Source of the DNA: Streptomyces sp. STR69
Lineage (GTDB): Bacteria > Actinomycetota > Actinomycetes > Streptomycetales > Streptomycetaceae
Assembly: GCF_024519455.1 (NCBI RefSeq)
Contig: NZ_JALJRY010000010.1
Location: 1-64,000 of the forward strand
DNA: 64,000 bases
Direction of reading: 5' to 3'
The notes beneath the pieces are model-generated. The model saw only the letters and a list, made by a program, of their open reading frames with translations. It had not been told where the DNA came from and made no database searches. Below, in pieces: positions 50,391 to 58,931 of the stretch. How positions within the stretch are numbered: the first letter of the stretch is position 1; the number at the start of each line of letters is the position of its first letter. The translations under genes were made by a program, and so were the position numbers.

Positions 50391-51371
50391 ATGCATGCGA
50401 TCACGATTTCCGAACCTGGTGGGCCCGAGGCGCTGGTGTGGGACGAGGTCCCCGATCCGGTGGCCGGCGAGGGCGAGGTCCTGGTCGAGGTGGTGGCCAC
50501 CGCCGTGAACCGGGCCGACATCATGCAGCGCCAGGGTTTCTACGACCCGCCGCCCGGCGCGTCCCGCTACCCCGGCCTCGAATGCTCCGGCCGGATCACC
50601 GAGGTCGGCCCCGGGGTGGCCGGTTGGTCGGTCGGCGACGAGGTGTGCGCGCTGCTCGCGGGCGGCGGCTACGCCGAGAAGGTCGCCGTACCGGCCGGGC
50701 AGCTGCTGCCGGTGCCGCAGGGCATCGACCTCAAGCAGGCCGCAGCGCTGCCCGAGGTGGTCTGCACGGTCTGGTCGAACGTCTTCATGGTCGCCCACCT
50801 CCGCCCCGCCGAGACCCTGCTCGTGCACGGCGGCTCCAGCGGTATCGGCACCATGGCGATCCAGCTCGGCAAGGCGGTCGGCGCGAAGGTCGCCGTCACG
50901 GCGGGCACCAAGGAGAAGCTGGACTACTGCGCCGAGCTGGGTGCGGACATCCTCATCAACTACCGCGAGCAGGACTTCGTCGCCGAGGTCGCGCGGGCCA
51001 CCGGCGGCGCGGGCGCCGACGTCATCCTCGACAACATGGGCGCCAAGTACCTGGACCGCAATGTCCAGGCCCTCGCCGTCAACGGGCGGCTCGCGATCAT
51101 CGGGCTGCAGGGCGGGATCAAGGCCGAACTCAACATCGCGGCCCTCCTCGGCAAGCGGGCCGCGATCAGCGCGACCTCGCTGCGGGCCCGTCCGCTCGGC
51201 GAGAAGGCGGCCATCGTCGCCGCCGTACGCGAGCATGTGTGGCCGCTGATCGAGTCCGGCCAGGTCCGTCCGGTCGTCGACCGTGAGTTGCCGATGAGCG
51301 AGGCGGCGGCAGCGCACCAGGTGGTCGAGGACAGCGCTCACATCGGGAAGGTGCTGCTCGTCGCGCCATAG
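50391..51371 (+). CDS. NAD(P)H-quinone oxidoreductase, zinc-independent MDR superfamily
   Basis: A 326-residue medium-chain dehydrogenase/reductase of the quinone oxidoreductase type. The N-terminal GroES-like domain (HAITISEPGGPEALVWDEVPDP... NRADIMQRQGFYDPPPGASRYPGLECSG) is followed by the nucleotide-binding fold with LLVHGGSSGIGTMAIQLGKAVGAKVAVTAG. The absence of the zinc-binding Cys/His ligands of alcohol dehydrogenases fits an NADPH-quinone reductase. Residues IGLQGGIKAELNI and DSAHIGKVLLV close the protein. ATG 50391 is the conserved start; a GAGGAG lies 13 bases upstream. Confidence 0.93.
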   Translation: MHAITISEPGGPEALVWDEVPDPVAGEGEVLVEVVATAVNRADIMQRQGFYDPPPGASRYPGLECSGRITEVGPGVAGWSVGDEVCALLAGGGYAEKVAVPAGQLLPVPQGIDLKQAAALPEVVCTVWSNVFMVAHLRPAETLLVHGGSSGIGTMAIQLGKAVGAKVAVTAGTKEKLDYCAELGADILINYREQDFVAEVARATGGAGADVILDNMGAKYLDRNVQALAVNGRLAIIGLQGGIKAELNIAALLGKRAAISATSLRARPLGEKAAIVAAVREHVWPLIESGQVRPVVDRELPMSEAAAAHQVVEDSAHIGKVLLVAP

Positions 51372-51383
51372 GCCGGAGAGGCT

Positions 51384-52043
51384 CTAACCCCGCCGCACCC
51401 GGAGACCGATGAAGGCGAGACCGAGGCCGAGCCCGATGAGGATCAGGCCGCTGCCCAGCGGGAGGATCCGCAGCACGGGCTCGGCCGGGTCCTCGGCGTG
51501 GGTGACGGTCTGGTGCACCGGCTGGAGCGGCGGCGAGGACGGCACGACCGCCGTCACCCCCGCTGTCACCCCGGTCTCCCCCGTCTCGTGGGACGGCGAC
51601 GCGGAGTCGGCGGGCGTCGGACCGGTCGAACGGCCACCGTCACTGCTCTCGTCCGCCGCCGGTTCGGCCGTGCCGCCGTCGTCACCTCCGCTCTCGTCCT
51701 CCTCCGCACTCGGCTGAGCCGTCCGCCCGGGCCGTTCCCGCCCTTCGCCGGCCTGACTTCCGGCCTGGGAGGGCTCGGCGGAGGCGTGAGCGGGGGACTG
51801 GGCGGGGGCCTGAACGCGGCCGGGACCGGAAGCAGGCCTCAGGGCGGAGGCGGAGGGAGAGGGCGGGGCAAGGGCGGCGCCGGATGCGGGTGCCGTGGCC
51901 GCCACGCGACCGCCTCCGGCGCCCCCGGCACTGCCCGAACTCCCCACTCCCACGCCGTACGCCGGAACACCCCCGTACGGAATCACCACCGAACCCGTGC
52001 CCAGCACAAGCAGCAGTCCCGTGGTGCGCAGCCATGGAGTCAC
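51384..52043 (-). CDS. Exported low-complexity protein with C-terminal anchor
   Basis: A 219-residue protein. An N-terminal signal sequence (LRTTGLLLVLGTGSVVIPYG) is followed by a long Ala/Ser/Gly/Pro/Glu-rich region without recognisable domains. The C-terminus is ILPLGSGLILIGLGLGLAFIGLRVRRG: an LPxxG-like motif, a hydrophobic helix and a short basic tail, the layout of a cell-wall sorting signal although not a canonical LPXTG or LAXTG. It is likely a surface protein with a flexible stalk. The gene is convergent with the quinone reductase gene, 12 bases away. Function unknown. Confidence 0.75.
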   Translation of the reverse strand: MTPWLRTTGLLLVLGTGSVVIPYGGVPAYGVGVGSSGSAGGAGGGRVAATAPASGAALAPPSPSASALRPASGPGRVQAPAQSPAHASAEPSQAGSQAGEGRERPGRTAQPSAEEDESGGDDGGTAEPAADESSDGGRSTGPTPADSASPSHETGETGVTAGVTAVVPSSPPLQPVHQTVTHAEDPAEPVLRILPLGSGLILIGLGLGLAFIGLRVRRG

Positions 52044-52141
52044 GGGACAAGCGTCACATCGGGTGGGTTTCCCGGCATTCCGGGTTCGGGCAAACGGTGG
52101 ATCACCTTACGAGGGGGGCACCACGGTGGTGAGGTGTAGGG

Positions 52142-52699
52142 GTGCGAGAGAATGACGGCATGGAGATGCCGAGGAACGAAAGGTCACCGGAGAAGCCTCA
52201 GATCCTGGTCGTGGGCCAGGACGGGATGGCGCTCGGTGGCACCGGGGACGAGGACTCCCGCGAGATCCCGGTGACGGAGATGGTGGAACAGCCCGCCAAG
52301 GTCATGCGGATCGGCAGCATGATCAAGCAGCTCCTGGAGGAGGTGCGTGCGGCTCCCCTCGACGAGGCGAGCCGGGTGCGGCTCAAGGAGATCCACGCCA
52401 GCTCGGTGAAGGAGCTGGAGGACGGTCTGGCGCCGGAGCTGGTCGAGGAGCTGGAGCGGCTCTCGCTGCCCTTCACGGACACGGCGATCCCGAGCGACGC
52501 GGAACTGCGCATCGCTCAGGCCCAGTTGGTGGGCTGGCTGGAGGGACTCTTCCACGGGATCCAGACCACGCTGTTCGCCCAGCAGATGGCCGCGCGGGCG
52601 CAGCTGGAGCAGATGCGCCGGGCCCTGCCGCCCGGTGTCGGTGACGGCTCCGAGGAGGGCCAGCCGGGCGGCGGCCGGGTGGGCGGCCCATACCTGTAA
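52142..52699 (+). CDS. bpa: Bacterial proteasome activator Bpa
   Basis: A ring-forming, ATP-independent activator that docks on the 20S proteasome and feeds unfolded substrates to it. The 185-residue protein has the four-helix core (VTEMVEQPAKVMRIGSMIKQLLEEVRAAPLDEASRVRLKEIH, then LAPELVEELERLSLPF and LRIAQAQLVGWLEGLFHGIQTTLFAQQMAARAQLEQMRRAL). A flexible Gly-rich tail ends GGPYL, where the PYL matches the HbYX motif that inserts into proteasome pockets. GTG 52142 has GAGGTG five bases upstream; ATG 52160 is an alternative. The proteasome genes are not in this window. Confidence 0.93.
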   Translation: MRENDGMEMPRNERSPEKPQILVVGQDGMALGGTGDEDSREIPVTEMVEQPAKVMRIGSMIKQLLEEVRAAPLDEASRVRLKEIHASSVKELEDGLAPELVEELERLSLPFTDTAIPSDAELRIAQAQLVGWLEGLFHGIQTTLFAQQMAARAQLEQMRRALPPGVGDGSEEGQPGGGRVGGPYL

Positions 52700-52717
52700 A
52701 CACCCCCCACATGTTCA

Positions 52718-52749
52718 AAGGGCCCGGCAGCGGTTGCTGCCGGGCCCTT
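52718..52749. terminator. Bidirectional terminator between bpa and kinase gene
   Basis: AAGGGCCCGGCAGC (52718-52731) pairs perfectly with 52736-52749 over a GGTT loop. It lies between convergent genes with T-rich ends on both sides. Confidence 0.85.
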
Positions 52750-52762
52750 CCACATCACGGGG

Positions 52763-54397
52763 TCAGGCCGGGTTGCCCGTCGAGACGCCCAGCTGGATCT
52801 CGGGCATCTTCTTGGGGTCCACGTCCGTGCCGGCCGCCGGGAACTGCTCCATCACCGTGCCCTGGCCGTAGGTGCTCTCGTCCTCGGGCTTGACCTTGAC
52901 CTTCCAGCCCGCGGCCCGGAGGCAGGACTTGACCGAGTCGATGTACTTGAACTGGAAGTCCGGGATCTGGATCTCGGTGGGGTCGTTGTACGACTCCTCC
53001 GGCTCCGTGCACGCGGTCTCCTTGATCGTCTTCGTCGTGTCGCCGTCGCGGTGGCCCTCCACCGCCGTCGCCGAACTGCTCTCACTGGCACTGCTGCCGC
53101 CGCTGCCCACGTCGTCCGAGCCGCTGTTGGCCGACGCCAGGTGCGCGATCAGCGAGACGATCACAATGAGAGCGACGATGATCGCGCTGATGACCACAGG
53201 CTTGTTGCTTCTGCCGCCGCCTCCCCCGGGGGTCGGCGTCGGGTGCTGCGGGTTCAGGTTGTACGGCGGCGGGGTCGAGATGCCCTGCTGCCCGAACCCG
53301 ACCGAGGCCGGCGTCTGGTAGCCCGGCTGCTGCGGATAGCCGTAGGCGGGCGAGGGCGTGGGCGGTGGAGTGCCGCGGTACGGACCCGGGTGGTACGGCG
53401 TCTGTACGGGGCCGGTGGGCGCCGGGGCCGCCTGGTCGACCGGCGGGAACACCGCGGAGCCGACGCCCGCGCCGCTCTGCGCGGGTGCGCCCGGCACGAT
53501 GCTCGGGGCCGCCGCGTGCAGCGAGGACGCTACGCGCAGACACTCCTCGCGCATGGACTCGGCGTTCGGGAAGCGCTCGTTCGGGTTCTTCTTGAGCGCG
53601 CGGGCGACCAGCGCGTCCACGGCCGGCGGCAGCGAACGGTTGATCGAGGAGGGCGCGACCGGCTCCTCCTGCACATGCGCGTACGCGATGGCCAGCGGCG
53701 AGTCCGCGTCGAACGGCAGCCGCCCGGTGACCAGTTGGAACAGCATGATGCCGACCGAGTACAGGTCGCTGCGCGCATCCACGCCCCGGCCGAGCGCCTG
53801 CTCCGGGGAGAGGTACTGCGGGGTGCCGACGACCATGCCGGTCTGCGTCATCGAGGTGACCCCGGACTGCATGGCGCGGGCGATGCCGAAGTCCATGACC
53901 TTCACGACGCCGCGCTTGGTCATCATCACGTTGCCCGGCTTGATGTCCCGGTGGACCAGGCCCATCTCGTGGCTGATGTCCAGCGCCGCCAGCACGTCCG
54001 CGGTGATCTTCAGCGCCTTGTCGGCGGGCATCGCGCCCAACTGCCGTACGTCCTCGTCGAGTACGGAGCCCAGCGGGCGGCCCTCGACGTACTCCATGAC
54101 GATGTACGGCATCGTCGAGCCGTCGAGGGCGTCCTCGCCGGTGTCGAAGACGGAGACGATGTTGGTGTGCGTGAGCTTGGCCACGGCCTGGGCCTCGCGG
54201 CGGAAGCGCTCGCGGAAGGCCTGTTCACGGCCGAGTTCGGTGTGGAGTGTCTTGATCGCGACCTGACGGTCGAGCACCGAGTCGTAGGCGAGGTGCACCG
54301 AGGCCATGCCGCCCTCGCCGAGCAGGTCGCGCAGCTGGTAGCGGCCACCGGCCAGCGCGCGCCCCGTATACCGGCCGTGTGGGCCGTCCTGGCTCAT
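52763..54397 (-). CDS. Transmembrane Ser/Thr protein kinase with PASTA-like C-terminus
   Basis: A 544-residue receptor-type kinase: kinase domain (about 18-285) with GEGGMASVHLA, VAIKTL, HRDIKPGN, DFGIARAM and the activation segment VTSMTQTGMVVGTPQYLSPEQ. A Pro/Gly/Tyr-rich juxtamembrane linker follows, then one helix (PVVISAIIVALIVIVSLIAHLA). The extracellular part has one PASTA-like unit (IPDFQFKYIDSVKSCLRAAGWKVKV... GTVMEQFPAAGTDVDPKKMPEIQLGVS). Only one PASTA unit is seen, against four in pknB here. It is divergent from another kinase gene with 321 bases between starts. ATG 54397 has a GGGGGA sequence upstream. Confidence 0.93.
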   Translation of the reverse strand: MSQDGPHGRYTGRALAGGRYQLRDLLGEGGMASVHLAYDSVLDRQVAIKTLHTELGREQAFRERFRREAQAVAKLTHTNIVSVFDTGEDALDGSTMPYIVMEYVEGRPLGSVLDEDVRQLGAMPADKALKITADVLAALDISHEMGLVHRDIKPGNVMMTKRGVVKVMDFGIARAMQSGVTSMTQTGMVVGTPQYLSPEQALGRGVDARSDLYSVGIMLFQLVTGRLPFDADSPLAIAYAHVQEEPVAPSSINRSLPPAVDALVARALKKNPNERFPNAESMREECLRVASSLHAAAPSIVPGAPAQSGAGVGSAVFPPVDQAAPAPTGPVQTPYHPGPYRGTPPPTPSPAYGYPQQPGYQTPASVGFGQQGISTPPPYNLNPQHPTPTPGGGGGRSNKPVVISAIIVALIVIVSLIAHLASANSGSDDVGSGGSSASESSSATAVEGHRDGDTTKTIKETACTEPEESYNDPTEIQIPDFQFKYIDSVKSCLRAAGWKVKVKPEDESTYGQGTVMEQFPAAGTDVDPKKMPEIQLGVSTGNPA

Positions 54398-54539
54398 GTT
54401 CCGTGTCCCCCATCGGCGCCGGCTCAGTGATCGAATGTGCCATTCCCGGCCAAGTCTGCCGGAGGGCACTGACACGTCAAGCGCGGTGCCCGATCCGTGA
54501 CCGTACGCGAAAGAAGAGTCGTGGAAGCGTTACAGGTGC

Positions 54540-54554
54540 TGTACCGGCGGTACA
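54540..54554. promoter_or_regulatory. Palindrome between divergent kinase genes
   Basis: TGTACC-GGC-GGTACA is a perfect 6-3-6 inverted repeat near the middle of the 321-base gap (54398-54718). The rest of the gap has no gene and no confident promoter hexamers. Confidence 0.45.
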
Positions 54555-54718
54555 CAGAATTTGCACGACGGCGCGTGGTACCGATTTGATGACCGGTCCG
54601 TCTCCGGACGATTCCGGCACTCATCCCGGAACGGCGGCTTGCGCCGAGCCTGTAGCGTGGCCGACGGAGACCGTGACAACACCGCGCGCACCGCGGGCAG
54701 AAACGACGGCGAGGACTG

Positions 54719-56302
54719 ATGGCACAGCAGCACGCTCAGGGCCCGTCCGACCCCGAGGCGGCTGGCGGCGGAATGTCGGACGCACCGGAACTGTGGGGCA
54801 ACGGCGGACTGGTCGGCGACGGCCGGTACCGGCTCACCCACAGACTGGGCCGGGGCGGTATGGCCGAGGTTTTCGCGGCCGAGGACGTACGGCTCGGGCG
54901 CACGGTCGCGGTCAAGCTGCTCCGCTCCGACCTGGCCGAGGACCCGACCTCCAAGGCCCGCTTCACGCGTGAGGCCCAGTCGGTGGCCGGCCTCAACCAC
55001 CACGCGATCGTCGCCGTGTACGACTCCGGCGAGGACACGGTGTCCACGGGCGGCTACGGCGCGGGCGGGGCCCAGTCCGTGCCCTACATCGTCATGGAGA
55101 TCGTCGAGGGGCGCACGATCCGCGACCTGCTCCTCAACGCCGAGGCACCCGGGCCCGAGCAGGCCCTGATCATCGTCTCCGGGGTCCTGGAGGCGCTCGC
55201 CTACTCGCACCAGCACGGCATCGTGCACCGCGACATCAAGCCCGCGAACGTGATCATCACGCACAACGGCGCCGTCAAGGTCATGGACTTCGGCATCGCG
55301 CGCGCCCTGCACGGGGCGTCCACGACGATGACGCAGACCGGCATGGTCATGGGCACCCCGCAGTACCTCTCCCCGGAGCAGGCGCTCGGCAAGGCCGTCG
55401 ACCACCGCTCCGACCTGTACGCGACGGGCTGCCTCCTCTACGAACTCCTCGCGCTGCGGCCCCCGTTCACCGGCGAGACCCCGCTGTCGGTGGTCTACCA
55501 GCACGTCCAGGACATCCCGGTCCCGCCGTCCCAGACCTCGAACGGGGTCTGCCCGCCGGAGCTCGACGGCCTCGTCATGCGCTCCCTCGCCAAGGACCCG
55601 GACGACCGTTTCCAGACGGCCGAGGAGATGCGCGGGCTGGTCCAGTACGGCCTGCAGATGCTCTACGACCAGGGCGGCCACACCGGCACCTGGAACACCG
55701 GCCCGGTGACCGTGGCGAACGCGCAGGGGACCCCGCCGGGGGGCTTCGCCGGCACGACCGTGATGCCCCAGGGCGACCCCTCCGGCACCGCGCAGATCCC
55801 GCAGCCGATCCTGCCGGGCGGCTACGGCAACGGCGACGACGGCGGCTTCGAGGGGCACGGCAACCACGGCAGCGGCCGGGGCAAGCTGTGGATCCTCGCC
55901 GTGCTCGCGGTGATCGCCATCGCGGCGGGCGTGGCGCTGGCCATGAACAACACCGGTAACGGCACCGGCGGTTCGGGCACCACGCAGTCGCCGACCACCT
56001 CGCAGTCCGCCACGGACGACCAGTCCAGCGAGACGCCGAGCGACGACACGACCGCCTCGCCGTCCGACACGGAGACGGACGACAGCGGCACGAGTTCCGG
56101 TTCGAGCTACACGCCGTCGCGCCCGCCCTCGTACACGCCGTCCGAGACGGCCACCGAGAAGCCTTCGAGCACCCCGACCCCGTCCGCCACGGAACCGTCG
56201 GACAGTCCGACCGCGAGTACCTCGCCGGATCCGACGGACACGGGCGACCCCGGTGCCGACGGCGGGACCGGCGCCGTCGCCGGAACCCTGGGCGGCGGCT
56301 GA
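54719..56302 (+). CDS. Transmembrane Ser/Thr protein kinase with Ser/Thr/Pro-rich ectodomain
   Basis: The 527-residue protein has a PknB-like kinase domain (about 35-310): GRGGMAEVFAAEDVRLGRTVAVKLL, HRDIKPANV, DFGIARAL and activation segment STTMTQTGMVMGTPQYLSPEQ. A Gly-rich linker and one helix (LWILAVLAVIAIAAGVALAM) follow, then about 120 extracellular residues that are almost entirely Ser, Thr, Pro, Asp and Gly. No PASTA or other sensor fold is seen, so the ectodomain looks like a flexible, possibly glycosylated wall-spanning stalk. ATG 54719 opens the gene. A GC hairpin built from two copies of a 12-base palindrome follows the stop. Confidence 0.93.
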   Translation: MAQQHAQGPSDPEAAGGGMSDAPELWGNGGLVGDGRYRLTHRLGRGGMAEVFAAEDVRLGRTVAVKLLRSDLAEDPTSKARFTREAQSVAGLNHHAIVAVYDSGEDTVSTGGYGAGGAQSVPYIVMEIVEGRTIRDLLLNAEAPGPEQALIIVSGVLEALAYSHQHGIVHRDIKPANVIITHNGAVKVMDFGIARALHGASTTMTQTGMVMGTPQYLSPEQALGKAVDHRSDLYATGCLLYELLALRPPFTGETPLSVVYQHVQDIPVPPSQTSNGVCPPELDGLVMRSLAKDPDDRFQTAEEMRGLVQYGLQMLYDQGGHTGTWNTGPVTVANAQGTPPGGFAGTTVMPQGDPSGTAQIPQPILPGGYGNGDDGGFEGHGNHGSGRGKLWILAVLAVIAIAAGVALAMNNTGNGTGGSGTTQSPTTSQSATDDQSSETPSDDTTASPSDTETDDSGTSSGSSYTPSRPPSYTPSETATEKPSSTPTPSATEPSDSPTASTSPDPTDTGDPGADGGTGAVAGTLGGG

Positions 56303-56318
56303 CCTCCACGCACCCCGA

Positions 56319-56360
56319 CACGCGCGCGTGCGCCCCGTAACAGGGGTCCACGCGCGCGTG
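56319..56360. terminator. Hairpin from two copies of CACGCGCGCGTG
   Basis: The palindrome CACGCGCGCGTG occurs at 56319-56330 and 56349-56360. The copies pair with each other, and CCCC/GGGG between them extends the stem. CCGTTTTCCG follows. This is a plausible terminator for the plus-strand kinase gene and may also protect the convergent gene. Confidence 0.6.
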
Positions 56361-56377
56361 CCGTTTTCCGTCGTCCT

Positions 56378-57409
56378 CTAGGGGGCGTACTCCGCGAAGG
56401 CCTCGCACACCGCGTCGTACTCCCGCGTCCACCACACGGCGAGCGCCGAGGCCGCCGGGAACTGGGGGTCCGCGCGGGTGTCGCCGCGTTCGTAGTGCCA
56501 GCGCAGCATCCAGAAGTCGTTGAGCCGCTCCCACCACACCCGGTGCACGGCGGCGGCGAGTTCGGAGGGGGTGGCCCGCGCGGCCCGCCGGTACGCGTGC
56601 GCGTACGCCCGCACTTTCGGCAGGTCGAGCGCCCCGTCGGGCCGTACGAAGAAGATCGCGGCGGCGCGTACGGCCTCCTCGGCGCGGGGCTGTACGCCGA
56701 GCCGGTCCCAGTCGACGATCGCGGCGGGGGCGTCACCCTTGTAGAGCAGGTTGAACGGGTGGAAGTCCCCGTGCACCCAGCCCACCGACCCCCCGCGCGG
56801 CGAGCGCCGGTCCGCGTGCCGTTCCAGCAGCTCGCGCCGCTCCAGCAGCCGGTGGTGGGCCAGTTCGTCGAAGGCGTCGGCGGGCCGGTGCCGGCGGACG
56901 TGCCCGAGCAGGTCGTCGATGAGGGCGAAGGTGTCGGCGGGGTCGGCCCCCGGCACGCACTCCCCGCGCTGTCCCGGCATCACCCGCTCCAGGCTCGCGT
57001 GGACGACCCCCAGCAGCGCGCCGAGGCGTCCGCACTGGACGGTGGTGAGCTGGCCGCCGTGGCGGTGGCGGCCGTCGATCCAGGGGTGCAGGGCGTAGGC
57101 GTGACCGCCCACGACGGCGACCGTACGGCCGTCGCGGTCCGGCAGCGGCGGGGCGACGGGGACGCCGAGGTCGGCAAGGCGCCGGGTCGCGGCGTGCTGG
57201 CGGGCGATCGCCGCCGGGTCCGCGGTCTCGGGGTCGAAGTGGTGCTTGAGGAAGTAGCGGCCCCGGGTGGTGCGGAGCCGGTAGCCGCGGTTCAGGAGGC
57301 CCTGTTCGACGGGTTCGCAGGTGACGGCGGACCCGGCGGCGTACTGGCGGAGGAGGGCGCCCAGCGGGGGCGCGTGAGGCACGGGGGGTGGTACACGTAA
57401 GGGCGGCAC
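56378..57409 (-). CDS. Aminoglycoside phosphotransferase-like (APH) family protein
   Basis: A 343-residue small-molecule kinase of the APH/choline-kinase fold. N-lobe residues are GLLNRGYRLRTTRGRYFLKHHFDP with the ATP-binding Lys. The catalytic Brenner loop is HGDFHPFNLLYKG, and AIVDWDRLG holds the metal-binding Asp. The family includes antibiotic kinases and homoserine/methylthioribose-type kinases; the real substrate cannot be told, and resistance should not be assumed. The GTG at 57409 has no clear ribosome site, and if it is used, codon 4 is the rare TTA. GTG 57382 is an alternative start that excludes it. Confidence 0.88.
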   Translation of the reverse strand: MPPLRVPPPVPHAPPLGALLRQYAAGSAVTCEPVEQGLLNRGYRLRTTRGRYFLKHHFDPETADPAAIARQHAATRRLADLGVPVAPPLPDRDGRTVAVVGGHAYALHPWIDGRHRHGGQLTTVQCGRLGALLGVVHASLERVMPGQRGECVPGADPADTFALIDDLLGHVRRHRPADAFDELAHHRLLERRELLERHADRRSPRGGSVGWVHGDFHPFNLLYKGDAPAAIVDWDRLGVQPRAEEAVRAAAIFFVRPDGALDLPKVRAYAHAYRRAARATPSELAAAVHRVWWERLNDFWMLRWHYERGDTRADPQFPAASALAVWWTREYDAVCEAFAEYAP

Positions 57410-57495
57410 GCGGCCGATGCTAGGGCACGAGACGGGCCTGTGAGCTGCGGTTTGTCACAGAAAGTCACCGGTCGGTCGCCGATGGTCGCTTTCGG

Positions 57496-57897
57496 TCACA
57501 GGGTGGGCCCGAAGCGCCGTTCCAGACCGCCGTCCACCGAGTGCACGGTGCCGAGCCGCGGTTCGATGCGCAGGTACACCATCGCGTCCCGGGCCGGGCC
57601 GAAACGCTCGACCTGGTCGGCCGTCGGCTCGTGCGGCTCGCAGGTGCCGATCACCTGCACGGACCACAGGCCCTCGCCCGGCCCGGCCGAGTCCAGGTTG
57701 TCGGCCCCGTAGGCGACGACGCTGCCCACGCACGCGTGGTGGTGGCCGTGGCTCCGGGGCATGCGCAGCAGCAGCCGGCCGTCCTGGACGATGTGCCCGG
57801 CGAAGGCCAGGAAGGGCAGCGCCCGCAGGGTGGTCGCCACCCTGCCGTGGTCGGTACGGGAGAGCAGGGCGATGGCCGGCTGTGCGTCCTCGGACAT
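57496..57897 (-). CDS. PPOX-class (pyridoxamine 5'-phosphate oxidase-like) flavin/F420-binding protein
   Basis: A 133-residue split-barrel protein: GRVATTLRALPFLAFAGHIVQDGRLLLRMPRSHGHHHACVGSVVAYGADNL and VQVIGTCEPHEPTADQVERFG followed by VYLRIEPRLGTVHSVDGGLERRFG. This is the size and strand pattern of actinobacterial PPOX proteins that bind FMN or F420 and reduce small molecules; here no reaction can be assigned. The central His-rich SHGHHHAC is distinctive. The gene lies 86 bases upstream of the phosphotransferase gene and 49 bases after the response regulator gene's stop, all on the minus strand. Confidence 0.85.
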   Translation of the reverse strand: MSEDAQPAIALLSRTDHGRVATTLRALPFLAFAGHIVQDGRLLLRMPRSHGHHHACVGSVVAYGADNLDSAGPGEGLWSVQVIGTCEPHEPTADQVERFGPARDAMVYLRIEPRLGTVHSVDGGLERRFGPTL

Positions 57898-57946
57898 AGG
57901 ACCACTGTCGGCGTTTCAGGCCTCCGGGGGGAGAGGTCTTTGGTCC

Positions 57947-58609
57947 CTAATGGCGCTGCCGCTCGGCCTGTCTGCGCGCCACGTAGGCCGCCGCCTGCGA
58001 GCGCCGCTCCATGCCGAGTTTGGAAAGCAAACTGGACACGTAGTTCTTGATGGTCTTCTCCGCGAGGTGCAGCCGCTCACCGATCGCCCTGTTGGTGAGC
58101 CCCTCCCCGATCAGGTCGAGGATCCTGCGCTCCTGGTCGGTGAGCGCGTCGAACTTGTCGTCCGGCTGGGCGCCGCCGTTGCGCAGCCGCTCCAGGACCC
58201 GTGCGGTCGCCGCCGGGTCCAGCAGCGACTTGCCGGCCGCGACATCCCGTACGGCACTCAGCAGTTCGTTCCCCCGGATGGCCTTCAGGACATACCCGGA
58301 GGCACCCGCCATGATCGCGTCGAACAGGGCCTCGTCGTCCGCGTACGAGGTCAGCATCAGGCACTTCACCGAGTCGTCCCGGGCGCGGATCTCCCGGCAC
58401 ACCTCGACACCGCTGCCGTCCGGGAGCCGTACGTCCAGGATCGCGACGTCGGGGCGCACGGCCGGGATCCGCACCAGAGCGTCGGCCGCCGTGCCGGCCT
58501 CGCCCACCACCTCGATGTCGTCCTCCACGGAGAGCAACTCATGGACACCTCTGCGTACCACTTCATGGTCATCGAGGAGAAATACACTGATTTTTCCGTC
58601 TCTGTACAC
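57947..58609 (-). CDS. NarL/LuxR-type orphan response regulator
   Basis: A 220-residue two-domain response regulator. The receiver (about 5-120) has the acidic pair DDHEVV, the phosphorylatable Asp in VAILDVRLPDG (near residue 55), the conserved Thr/Ser in MLTSYADD and Lys in YVLKAIRG. The C-terminal LuxR helix-turn-helix reads LTDQERRILDLIGEGLTNRAIGERLHLAEKTIKNYVSSLLSKLGMERR. It is DevR/DosR-like. No sensor kinase is adjacent, so it is an orphan. A close S. coelicolor counterpart, SCO3818, has been reported to take phosphate from a distant kinase; this is recalled. GTG 58609 is used; the frame is open 44 codons further. Confidence 0.92.
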   Translation of the reverse strand: MYRDGKISVFLLDDHEVVRRGVHELLSVEDDIEVVGEAGTAADALVRIPAVRPDVAILDVRLPDGSGVEVCREIRARDDSVKCLMLTSYADDEALFDAIMAGASGYVLKAIRGNELLSAVRDVAAGKSLLDPAATARVLERLRNGGAQPDDKFDALTDQERRILDLIGEGLTNRAIGERLHLAEKTIKNYVSSLLSKLGMERRSQAAAYVARRQAERQRH

Positions 58610-58724
58610 GCGGCAAGTCTCACACGCGGCCTCTTCCCGTGCCTGAGGTGACCGGGATAACGTGCCGTTGTTCCGGCCCCCTGCAAGGCTGTGACCAGGA
58701 CTTGTTCCCGGCTTTGCCGATTTA

Positions 58725-58738
58725 CTTGGAAATCCAAG
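58725..58738. promoter_or_regulatory. Palindrome in the divergent region upstream of the second branched-chain operon
   Basis: CTTGGAAATCCAAG is a perfect 14-base palindrome inside a locally AT-rich part of the 322-base gap 58610-58931. It lies 116 bases from the response regulator start and 194 bases from the E1alpha start. No other structure is evident in the gap. Confidence 0.5.
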
Positions 58739-58931
58739 CAAAATCGCAGGTCAGGAGGGGTTTCACAGAATTGTGGAGCACTGGGTAACGTGCCTGTTGC
58801 AGGGCGCTCGCCGGGGCACCTGTCACGCCTGCTCCCGACGAACCGCACCCACCCTGTGCGTCCGTGGGGCGCAGGTGAGCCGCACTGGCACCCGGCGAAC
58901 CCGGGGAGCCGGACCGACGGAGGAGCACACG

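Noticed and set aside
56319..56360. Possible CRISPR-like repeat pair
   Set aside because: Only two 12-base palindromes with an 18-base interval. They pair into one hairpin, and there is no array or cas gene.
56378..57409. Antibiotic-resistance aminoglycoside phosphotransferase
   Set aside because: The fold is APH-like but many such proteins act on other small molecules. No drug-specific motif can be recognised by eye.
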